DNA from: Candidatus Uhrbacteria bacterium
Lineage (GTDB): Bacteria; Patescibacteriota; Patescibacteriia; JACQRZ01
Length of the DNA: 46,608 nucleotides
Reading direction: 5' to 3'
Assembly (NCBI GenBank): GCA_016188385.1
Contig: JACPHV010000030.1
Span: 1-46,608, forward strand
The notes below the pieces were generated by a model. It was not told the origin of the DNA and searched no databases. It saw only the letters and a list, made by a program, of their open reading frames with translations. The translations under genes were made by a program, and so were the position numbers. Positions 38,707 through 46,608 of the stretch are shown piece by piece (position 1 is the first letter of the stretch; every line of letters begins with the position of its first letter).

Positions 38707-39498
38707 CTATCTATGGCGCGAGTTCAATGGTTGGGCGATCGTCATGATATTCTTTCCATTCCACCAACGCGCGCGTACTCCGTCTCGAATGTAATATGAT
38801 CGTTTTATCGTATATCCGGCTTCATGGAGCAATGAACGCAATGCGCGGACCGTGTATGCGTGATAATAAAGGTGTCCTTTCACGCCTTCGCTTTTCCATT
38901 CCGTAATGATATCATTGATGCCAAGATCAAAATGGGAAATGCCATACTCCTTTTCCCATGGCAACAGCGCGAAAGATAACCTCCTGCTCAAACCGCTCCA
39001 TGCAGTCTTTGGCCCCTTGTCCAATCGCCAGAGATTCCAATTCTCCATGCAGAGCAAACCATTCGGCAAGAGAAATTGCCGCGCTCTCTTTAAGGCAGCA
39101 AGCGCTTGGCGGCGGCGGGGAATATGATGAAACGACGCGACCATGAATATCGCATGAAATTTTTTACCGCGCAATTCCTGAATATGGTCGAGGGAGAGAA
39201 TATCTCCAACGATAAATCGCGGCTCGAGCGGATGCGCGTGATATGCCGTTTCAGCTCGCGCGATGAGCGAACGGGAAGCATCGATCCCGACATACGCGAT
39301 GCTTTTGTGGGCTAGATAAGAAAAAAGCCGTCCGTTTCCGCAACCGATGTCAAGCACGCTATCACCTTCTTTGACAGACGAGTCAAACACGGTAAAATCA
39401 TTCCAGTGCTTCCGGCGTGTTCGATCAAATTGATCCGCGATCCGTTCGTACCCTTCGCGGGTCATGACGGTAAGCGCGTGAGCTGTATGCGGCTTCAT
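38707..39498 (-). CDS. Class I SAM-dependent methyltransferase, Trm9/ALKBH8-like
   Basis: 'YERIADQFDRTRRKHWNDFTVF', 'VLDIGCGNGRLF', 'VASFHHIPRRRQALAALKRA', 'HLYYHAYTVRALRSLLHEAGYTI' (order and motifs resemble Trm9). Confidence 0.75.
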   Translation of the reverse strand: MKPHTAHALTVMTREGYERIADQFDRTRRKHWNDFTVFDSSVKEGDSVLDIGCGNGRLFSYLAHKSIAYVGIDASRSLIARAETAYHAHPLEPRFIVGDILSLDHIQELRGKKFHAIFMVASFHHIPRRRQALAALKRARQFLLPNGLLCMENWNLWRLDKGPKTAWSGLSRRLSFALLPWEKEYGISHFDLGINDIITEWKSEGVKGHLYYHAYTVRALRSLLHEAGYTIKRSYYIRDGVRARWWNGKNIMTIAQPLNSRHR

Positions 39499-41187
39499 AT
39501 GAAACAATCACTTAAAGAATCTTCAGCTTCTATCATAGAACGCTTGGTGTCGCAAGGCAATTTTGACAGTGATGCTTTGCATTCGGCGAAGCGGGAATTT
39601 TCCGCAGCCACGAGCATACCCTTTCCGACAAACACGGAACTGCTCGCTGTGTATCGAGGACTTGTTGCCGAGCATACAATCGATTCCCATTCGGAGCTGG
39701 AACGGCTGTTGACGGTCAAACCGATACGATCCCTGTCAGGCGTTGCCATTGTCACGCTGCTGACTATGCCGTATCCGTGCCCGGGAAAATGCATCTACTG
39801 TCCTGATGAAGCACGGATGCCGAAAAGCTATATCGAGACGGAGCCTGCCGCGGCGCGAGCGCTTCGCCTGCAGTTTGATCCGTATGTCCAGACCGCGAAA
39901 CGCATATCCATGCTTGAGGGCAACGGACACCCGGCGGATAAAATTGAGTTGATCATCAAGGGCGGGACATGGTCTTCCTACCCGCCGCCATACCAGCAAT
40001 GGTTTATCAAAGAATGTTTTCGCGCGATGAACCATGCCGCCGATGGCTGTGAGACGATTCGTACCGCCGATGCGCATAATCCTTTTAATCGATTCGAGTC
40101 GACAGAGAAAGCCTCATGGGATGTGCGGACGCTTTTTGAACAACAAGCAATAAATGAAACTGCCGCGCATCGCTGCATAGGACTCACGATTGAGACAAGA
40201 CCTGACTTTATCAGTCCCCGAGAAATTAAACGCCTGCGTATGTTGAGCGTCACTCGCGTGGAACTCGGCGTACAGACGACTGACGATACAATTTTGGAGA
40301 CAATCAAACGGGGACATACTGCCGATACTGTCGTACGGGCGACAAAACTTCTCAAGGACGCGGGTTTCAAAGTGGATTTTCATCTCATGCCAGGATTGCC
40401 GGGAGCGACTCCGAAAAGCGATCTTGCGGACGCTCGAAAGATATTTTTTTCCGCCGATTTCGGACCCGATACCGTCAAATTGTATCCTACCGTGGTAACT
40501 CCGAATACCGTACTGGAAGAATGGTGGAAACAAGGACGGTATGAGCCGTATGACACGCAGACTGTCATTGAATTGCTTGCCTCCATCAAAGCAATCGTAC
40601 CGCCTTATGTTCGTCTGTCCCGTGTGATACGGGATATTCCTTCTGATAATATCTCTGCCGGTAATAAAGTGACAAACCTGCGGGAGGTCGTGCATGAATA
40701 TATGAAAAAACGGAATATGCGGTGCCGCTGTTTGCGGTGTCGGGAAACCGGACATCAAAACGATTCAACATTGAATGGCCGCTTATCAGAAATCACATAT
40801 AAGGAGCGATCCTATGCCGCTTCGGGAGGAATGGAATATTTTTTGAGTTATGAAAGTAAGGATGAATCGATCCTCTATGCGTTTCTGCGACTGCGGCTCC
40901 CGTCGAATGACGGGGAGCGAATTCATCATCTTCTGCCAGAGCTTCGCCGCGCCGCGCTTGTCCGTGAACTTCATACGTATGGACAGCTTGTTCGAATACA
41001 TGCAAAGGATGAAGAATCAACCCAGCACAAGGGATTGGGGAAAAAACTCCTTGAACGCGCAACGACAATCGCGACAGAAAACGGACTTACCAGGATCGCC
41101 GTCATTTCCGGCATTGGCGTACGGGAATATTACCGTCGCGCAGGCTATCGCCTCGAAGGAACTTACATGGTTAAAGCGCTCAATTGA
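39499..41187 (+). CDS. elp3: Elp3-family radical SAM / GNAT tRNA uridine-34 modification enzyme
   Basis: 'PYPCPGKCIYCPDEARMPKSYIETEPAAARALRLQFDPYVQTAKRI', 'GHPADKIELIIKGGTW', 'CRCLRCRETG', GNAT 'KGLGKKLLERA...VISGIGVREYYRRAGYRLEGTYMVK'. Confidence 0.93.
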   Translation: MKQSLKESSASIIERLVSQGNFDSDALHSAKREFSAATSIPFPTNTELLAVYRGLVAEHTIDSHSELERLLTVKPIRSLSGVAIVTLLTMPYPCPGKCIYCPDEARMPKSYIETEPAAARALRLQFDPYVQTAKRISMLEGNGHPADKIELIIKGGTWSSYPPPYQQWFIKECFRAMNHAADGCETIRTADAHNPFNRFESTEKASWDVRTLFEQQAINETAAHRCIGLTIETRPDFISPREIKRLRMLSVTRVELGVQTTDDTILETIKRGHTADTVVRATKLLKDAGFKVDFHLMPGLPGATPKSDLADARKIFFSADFGPDTVKLYPTVVTPNTVLEEWWKQGRYEPYDTQTVIELLASIKAIVPPYVRLSRVIRDIPSDNISAGNKVTNLREVVHEYMKKRNMRCRCLRCRETGHQNDSTLNGRLSEITYKERSYAASGGMEYFLSYESKDESILYAFLRLRLPSNDGERIHHLLPELRRAALVRELHTYGQLVRIHAKDEESTQHKGLGKKLLERATTIATENGLTRIAVISGIGVREYYRRAGYRLEGTYMVKALN

Positions 41188-43330
41188 CGTTCTCGGGAAA
41201 TAATTGCGTTGCCGGAATAATCTCTTCGATCTGCCGTATCCCGCGCGTCCATTTCAGTTGAATTCCCGCAAACGCGATATCCTCAAAGTAATCAAGACGG
41301 ATCGGGTAGCGCTTCCCCGCTTCCAGATATATGCTGCCTGTCGTTCTTTTCATTGGATGCTTTCTCCAATCATCGATTAATTTGGCATTATTCACCCAAA
41401 GGCGGACACCATCGTCAGAATCAATGATAAAAGTATACCGATCGCTCTGACGCGCCTCGATGTATCCTGCCCACCTCACGGAAAACAGATTCGGGTCCAT
41501 CCCCGGAATAGGCGGCCCGTATGCCCAGCGGAAATCGACCACGGGATCGACACGCGTTACTTTCAGGTTGCTGAAATCATGAGAATCGAAATACATGGCA
41601 GTCAAGCCCGTCCCTCTCGAAACTCGCTCTTCAATTGGCGGAACAATACCGCTCAAATCATCCAAAGCATCTTGCAGCGAAAGGCTTGTATCGCCTTGCA
41701 AAAAACGGGCAATCGCGCTTTTTGTCGATCCGGTGATGGGAAAACCGCGCCGTTCGTAATACCACGCGAGATCGGCATTGGCATTGATGCTTAAGAGAAA
41801 AACAAAAATGTTGATTTTTTTGTTTCGCAAATCTTCGGAATCACTCGCGGCAAGTAATGCATCGGGAACATATTTCCATGTGGTAAGAAAATCTATGGTC
41901 GTACGCAATGCTTTCAAGAACTCCTTATCTTGCTTCACGCTCTTGCGATCTTGAAATATCTGGAGCGTGACGGCGGTAAAAAGATCGGATCCGAGGGTGC
42001 TGTTTTTTGTCGAATGAGTCGGATACAACGATGCTGTATTCACGCGCAACGGCACTGTGCTGCTGATCGGCAAACGGTTCTGTTGAAGCGACGCATGTTG
42101 ATCAGTCGAGGTGATCACATTGGCGCAGGTGGCGGGCTTGGCTAGATATCCGCACCACGCGTTCCACCATCCGAAACGTTTCTCTCCTTTCTGCATCTCC
42201 AGATACGAAGCGACTCCGATCAAATCGGAAAAACTTTTTATCATGGAGTCATGCCAAAGAAACACATTCCGCTGCGGCGCGCGAGCGAGGAATACCTCAC
42301 TAAGCGCTCTCGCGTACGAAACGGCGAAAGGACGGGCGGGATGATTTACCGTATGGACAAGATCGGTACGCACCATGGGAGAGGGAACTCGCACCGTCTG
42401 CGAGTACGGATCGATCGTAATCTTGCGTATCCGGTTGTCATCAATGACGACGATCCGTTTTCCTCCAAGATCATAGTTCAAATAATCACTCAAAAAAACA
42501 ACAAGGTCCTCATACCGTGCCAACGCAGGCAATGGGTCTGTCCGAAACCGAGCAAGCGTCGCTTGCGTGAAGTGCCATTCGATCGATCCGCATCTGACAC
42601 TGCGTTGCCGCATCAGTTGGGAATAGCTTCGATCGCATGAAGCGCGCGCATGCTGCGAAGGTGCGGATACGGCAGGTTGAACGCCATCGGAAAAATCCGA
42701 TTTTGGTATTAGCAAAGAAATCGGTTCTCGCACGGCAATATACAGGCTCTTGAGATCGGCTTGTTGCCCGTCTGTATTCCAGCATCGTAACGTGACAACG
42801 GAAGGATAAGGAATACTGATTTCAGCTGACCCCGACGGTTGTTTGAGGCCGACCCATTCGGGTATTGTGCCGCCTCCATGGCAAGCAAACGCGTTAACGC
42901 TGTCCCACTGCACGAGTACGCGCTCTGTTTTTAAAACTGATGTCCGATCACTGAGAAAGGTAACTGCGGGCAATGGCAAAGATTCATCCTGGTCATTCGG
43001 GTGTACTACTACGGTGCGCGTCTGCGGCGCTGACGCGAGACCTTCGGGACTCGTACAGGTAAGAGAGTAGGAATAATATCCCGTATTAAGTACGATCGTA
43101 CGCTGGCCTTGCTTCGGGAGGCGTTCTTCAGTGTCGAATGAACCTATGCAAAAAGATGCCGCGGGAGCATTCCAGTCAAGCGTTACCGGAGTGCCGGCGA
43201 TCGCAACATTTGGAAAGATGCCATAGTAAACTGTCGAGCCGCCTTCCTGCGCGAAAAGCTGGCTCGATAAAACAAAAGTTGACAGAGCACATACAAAAAT
43301 TGTTGCAAAAAGAGTGCGCATAGACAGCAA
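41180..43330 (-). CDS. Secreted multidomain protein: Ig-like repeats, M60-like/gluzincin-like central region (uncertain), C-terminal PA14 domain
   Basis: Signal peptide; two Ig-like segments with paired Cys; C-terminal 'GTGLTAMYFDSHDFSNLKVTRVDPVVDFRW...AGYIEARQSDRYTFIIDSDDGVRLWVNNAKLIDDW'. Confidence 0.8.
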   Translation of the reverse strand: MLSMRTLFATIFVCALSTFVLSSQLFAQEGGSTVYYGIFPNVAIAGTPVTLDWNAPAASFCIGSFDTEERLPKQGQRTIVLNTGYYSYSLTCTSPEGLASAPQTRTVVVHPNDQDESLPLPAVTFLSDRTSVLKTERVLVQWDSVNAFACHGGGTIPEWVGLKQPSGSAEISIPYPSVVTLRCWNTDGQQADLKSLYIAVREPISLLIPKSDFSDGVQPAVSAPSQHARASCDRSYSQLMRQRSVRCGSIEWHFTQATLARFRTDPLPALARYEDLVVFLSDYLNYDLGGKRIVVIDDNRIRKITIDPYSQTVRVPSPMVRTDLVHTVNHPARPFAVSYARALSEVFLARAPQRNVFLWHDSMIKSFSDLIGVASYLEMQKGEKRFGWWNAWCGYLAKPATCANVITSTDQHASLQQNRLPISSTVPLRVNTASLYPTHSTKNSTLGSDLFTAVTLQIFQDRKSVKQDKEFLKALRTTIDFLTTWKYVPDALLAASDSEDLRNKKINIFVFLLSINANADLAWYYERRGFPITGSTKSAIARFLQGDTSLSLQDALDDLSGIVPPIEERVSRGTGLTAMYFDSHDFSNLKVTRVDPVVDFRWAYGPPIPGMDPNLFSVRWAGYIEARQSDRYTFIIDSDDGVRLWVNNAKLIDDWRKHPMKRTTGSIYLEAGKRYPIRLDYFEDIAFAGIQLKWTRGIRQIEEIIPATQLFPENVN

Positions 43331-43389
43331 ATAGACTACCGCACCGGCGCAATTCTTGCAAGCCTCGGCAACTTATTGTCGAGAACACC

Positions 43390-43605
43390 TTATTTCCGAT
43401 CGCGAGATATCTGCCGCAGACCCCGGAGCTTTTTCGACGCATCAGCAAGCGCCATCTTAAAGCGCTGTTCTGCCACCGCGACAGCATGTTTGGTGATTTT
43501 AGAATACTGTGAATCCAATACGTTGCGCGCGGCAAGAGATACGATCGTTTTTCCGAAACGATCTTTCGGCTGCAAGGAAAAAAAAGACATGAGTATAGGG
43601 TTCAT
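43390..43605 (-). CDS. Hypothetical small protein (71 aa)
   Basis: 4-bp overlap with the upstream gene (translational coupling). Confidence 0.5.
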   Translation of the reverse strand: MNPILMSFFSLQPKDRFGKTIVSLAARNVLDSQYSKITKHAVAVAEQRFKMALADASKKLRGLRQISRDRK

Positions 43606-44561
43606 ATAGTTCTTCTCTTTCGGACTTCGCTTGCCAAAAAACGCTCCACCTGATCAAGAAAATCCGGCTTATCAAATGCAAGCGCGCCGTACGCAAAAGA
43701 CATGTCAGGTGGAAATTCCCCAAGCGGCGCACCTTGATCATGCTCAACTTCGCGGGTAAAATCTTCCTGTGCCGCTTTTAGCTGATTTTTTTCGCTGCGG
43801 TATGCGCCGGCAATAAGACGATCAAGAACCACTGCTTGAGCGTGTTTGTTAATCGCGATGTTATGTTCTTCCTTCCGCCGCTCTTGCGCCAACAACAGAC
43901 GTTTGAGAAATTGTTCTTTTATTTCAGGTGCGATCTTGTCGTACCGCGGCAAAATACCGCTTTTCTCAATATCATCTCTCACTGCCAACACTGATTCTTC
44001 CTTGAACGATGATGAGTGAGTGTGTAGCTCTTTCCGAGCATCTTTCCGTACATGCCCAAGATAGATGGTGTAGACGATGCGTTGCGTGTCTCGAATTTCT
44101 TGTTCGTAATATGCCCTTTGATTTTTTTCCAGAGTGTCTGATTGCAATGCCGCTTGCGCAAGTTTCATACTCTGAATCATCATCCCTAATTTCGTATCAA
44201 ACATGCGGGGATCTTGGAGAAAGGCATCTACAATCGGGGTTTCTTGCTTTACCATCGCTCCAAGCGCATCTCTTCGGTGAGCGACGTACTCTTTGCCGTA
44301 ACGCAATTCGGCGCGTAATATCCGCTCTTGCGCTTCCGCCCGAATAGAGCGAACGCGCTCCCGCAGCGCATGAAGCAGCGACTCCGCGCCAGGGACGCCA
44401 ACAAACGCGTGCTCTGCTTTCGCAATCCAATGTTCCGCGGCGCGCGTTAACGTGTGCACTCTCTGGTGCGCCCTATCTTCGCGAGAAATCGGTGGTGCCC
44501 ATTCGTGAACCTCTTTTTTGCGCCCGCTATGCTCGTCATGGATATGTTCGCGTTTTTTCAT
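43602..44561 (-). CDS. Hypothetical charged, mostly helical protein (319 aa)
   Basis: Long open frame in an overlapping operon with xseB. Confidence 0.65.
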   Translation of the reverse strand: MKKREHIHDEHSGRKKEVHEWAPPISREDRAHQRVHTLTRAAEHWIAKAEHAFVGVPGAESLLHALRERVRSIRAEAQERILRAELRYGKEYVAHRRDALGAMVKQETPIVDAFLQDPRMFDTKLGMMIQSMKLAQAALQSDTLEKNQRAYYEQEIRDTQRIVYTIYLGHVRKDARKELHTHSSSFKEESVLAVRDDIEKSGILPRYDKIAPEIKEQFLKRLLLAQERRKEEHNIAINKHAQAVVLDRLIAGAYRSEKNQLKAAQEDFTREVEHDQGAPLGEFPPDMSFAYGALAFDKPDFLDQVERFLASEVRKRRTI

Positions 44562-44791
44562 ATTGAACTATCGTCGTCTGGCGTTGCCGGTTTGAACCTT
44601 CTCTTTATCTCAACCACCCTCTGTTTCATCTCTGAAACCTGTTTGGTGCAGTATTCCGCGAGCTCCAAACCACGTTCGAACTTTTTCAACGCTTCCTCGA
44701 TATCAAGATCGCCGCGCTCGAATTCCTTTGTGAGCGCTTCGAGTTCCTGATACGCGGCCTTAAATGTAAGTTTTGTCGCCTTTGCTGTCAT
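44558..44791 (-). CDS. xseB: Exodeoxyribonuclease VII small subunit
   Basis: 'TFKAAYQELEALTKEFERGDLDIEEALKKFERGLELAEYCTKQVSEMKQRV'; start at MTAKATKL; adjacent to xseA. Confidence 0.93.
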   Translation of the reverse strand: MTAKATKLTFKAAYQELEALTKEFERGDLDIEEALKKFERGLELAEYCTKQVSEMKQRVVEIKRRFKPATPDDDSSI

Positions 44792-44795
44792 ACGC

Positions 44796-46073
44796 CTAAG
44801 AAAGAAGAGTGCCTTGCTTTTGCGACAGGGATACTGTCGCGCCAAACGAGCCGTCTGATACGGCAACGGATATCGATTCTCCCGATCGGACATCTTCAAG
44901 TTGCCGTATCACTGTCCCGTGTGAGCTACGTACTATACTATAACCACGCTTGAGTACTGTCAAAGGATTCATGTTTTTCAAATTCCGTTTCGCGGACTGC
45001 GCCGCAAGTTCGGCCGCAGAAAGCAAGTAGCGCGTCTTGTCCTCTATCTCAGTTGCTCTTTGACCTAAGAGCCGGGCGCTGTCATTGATTTGATTTTCGG
45101 TTCGTATGATGGCATCACAAAAATCGCGAATCACAGTCTGCAGGGCATATTCTGTTTTTTGAAACACGCGAGTGAGCAAACCAACGGCTTGCGTGACCGT
45201 ATGATCCTGCCGCTCAAGAATGGTGCGTACGGATGATTCGAGCGAGGATGCCGCGATACGAATATGCGAACGGATCTCTTGTTGATCAGGGACGATTAAC
45301 GTAGCGGCGTGGGTTGGCGTAGCGGCGCGCAGATCGGCGACATAATCCGCAAGAGTTTCATCGCGCTCGTGCCCCACACCGCACACCACGGGAATACGCG
45401 AAGAAAATACCGCCCGCACGACAGGCTCGGAATTAAACGCTTGAAGATCCTCGAGACTTCCGCCACCGCGTATGAGCGCGATCACATCGGCAAAGCCGGT
45501 GTTGCCATTGAACCATTGAAAAGCAGACACAATATCGCTTAGCGCTTGTTCTCCTTGAACGTGGACATGGATAAGCGATACCTGAACACCGGGCCACCGT
45601 TGGTTCAGAATACGCATGAAATCCGTATACGCAGCTGATTCTTTTGAAGCGATCAACCCTATGTACTCCGGAAACACGGGAAGCGAACGTTTGCGTTCAA
45701 CGTCGAATAACCCTTCCGACGCAAGTTTTTTCTTTGTCAATTCAAACGCGCGGCGTAGCGCGCCCTCTCCGTGAAGTTCAACGCGGTCAACGAAAATGCT
45801 GAATTTTCCGCTTTTGCCATGGATGCGAGGCGATCCTGTGACTCGCACTTTCATACCATCCTCACAAGCAACATCGAGGGTGTAGGCAAGCATAAAGCAC
45901 GATATCTTACTGTCTTCATCTTTCAAATCAAAAAACACCCACTTCCCCTGATTGACATGAAATGAAGAAACCTCGCCTTCGACAACCACCTTCTTGCGAC
46001 CGATGGCAAGATTGATATATTCGATAAATTCACTGACCGAAAAAATCGGCTGCACGTCATTCGTCATAGACAT
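44796..46073 (-). CDS. xseA: Exodeoxyribonuclease VII large subunit
   Basis: 'FSVSEFIEYINLAIG...VVEGEVSSFHVNQGKWVFFDLKDEDSKISCFM', 'IALIRGGGSLEDLQAFNSEPVVRAVFSSRIPVVCGVGHERDETLADYVADLRAATPTHAA'. Confidence 0.97.
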   Translation of the reverse strand: MSMTNDVQPIFSVSEFIEYINLAIGRKKVVVEGEVSSFHVNQGKWVFFDLKDEDSKISCFMLAYTLDVACEDGMKVRVTGSPRIHGKSGKFSIFVDRVELHGEGALRRAFELTKKKLASEGLFDVERKRSLPVFPEYIGLIASKESAAYTDFMRILNQRWPGVQVSLIHVHVQGEQALSDIVSAFQWFNGNTGFADVIALIRGGGSLEDLQAFNSEPVVRAVFSSRIPVVCGVGHERDETLADYVADLRAATPTHAATLIVPDQQEIRSHIRIAASSLESSVRTILERQDHTVTQAVGLLTRVFQKTEYALQTVIRDFCDAIIRTENQINDSARLLGQRATEIEDKTRYLLSAAELAAQSAKRNLKNMNPLTVLKRGYSIVRSSHGTVIRQLEDVRSGESISVAVSDGSFGATVSLSQKQGTLLS

Positions 46074-46608
46074 CTACTATTTCAGAAATACGGAGTGGGA
46101 ATAGAGCTCCCGTATCATTCACCAAATCATGTGAGGGATCTGGTGGGCGCAACACGGAAAACGCATAGCTATCCGAGTCTTCGTAAATATCCTTGGGATC
46201 CAAAAATTTCATGATTCGCACGATACCGGAGTCACCACTCTTTGACGTATACCGCACGCGCGAACCAAGATAGATAGGCTGTTTTTTCGCGCCTTCCGCG
46301 GGTAAATATCCGATCGCTTCTCCGACCCCGTAAAGAATTCGTCCGTACCCGGTCGACGCGCGCATCTTGTCTGATACGCTGTTGCTCAAATTGCGAATAA
46401 CGGCCGCGGAGATAGTGTCATCTTTTGTCAGTGAATGCCGAATATGTTCCAATATACTCATTTCTGCTCCGGAAGAAACAAGCTCTCTGCTATAGATCGT
46501 TCCGATAAGCTCATCAAGCGTTGAAGAGTCAAACGACATATCCACGACAATGCCGCGCAAAGCCCGATACGTTTCCTTGATGCGCTCCAAGCTGCCATCT
46601 TTGACATC
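46057..46608 (-). CDS. Hypothetical protein, probably truncated at the right window edge
   Basis: Frame stays open upstream of 46590 to the edge (...DVKDGSLERIKETYRAL); 17-bp overlap with xseA. Confidence 0.6.
   Translation of the reverse strand, partial: DVKDGSLERIKETYRALRGIVVDMSFDSSTLDELIGTIYSRELVSSGAEMSILEHIRHSLTKDDTISAAVIRNLSNSVSDKMRASTGYGRILYGVGEAIGYLPAEGAKKQPIYLGSRVRYTSKSGDSGIVRIMKFLDPKDIYEDSDSYAFSVLRPPDPSHDLVNDTGALFPLRISEIVDVYDE

Noticed and set aside
40114-40758. 214-aa minus-strand ORF
   Set aside because: Antisense to the well-supported elp3

Overview
The window looks like a chromosomal segment of a Patescibacteria/CPR-type bacterium (inferred from gene content and order; standard code 11, UGA is used as stop). 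Most genes are on the minus strand. In order: an edge-truncated membrane protein and three glycosyltransferases; a type IV pilus block (GspH-like pseudopilin, prepilin peptidase, major pilin, PilC); pheS; a pilin-like protein; a DciA/DUF721-like gene; a UvrD/PcrA helicase fused to a RecB-like Fe-S nuclease domain; a canonical F-type ATP synthase operon (atpI-B-E-F-H-A-G-D-C); tatD; cvpA; metG; dus; uvrC, uvrA and uvrB within about 13 kb; a lipoprotein; an ABC exporter; a Trm9-like methyltransferase divergent from a bacterial Elp3; a large secreted PA14 protein; and xseB/xseA. Two plus-strand accessory islands interrupt this. Island A (~13.3-14.3 kb) encodes a 62-aa membrane peptide and a polyproline protein. 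Island B (~27.0-30.5 kb) encodes a series of tiny membrane proteins, several structured intergenic elements, and a 647-aa protein that reads as two tandem calcineurin-like phosphoesterase domains (the N-terminal one degenerate) separated by a winged-helix-like segment. The strongest leads are island B, the Elp3/Trm9-like pair, and a long imperfect intergenic palindrome near 21.0 kb. No tRNA, rRNA or CRISPR was recognised. All family calls are from reading motifs; no searches were run.
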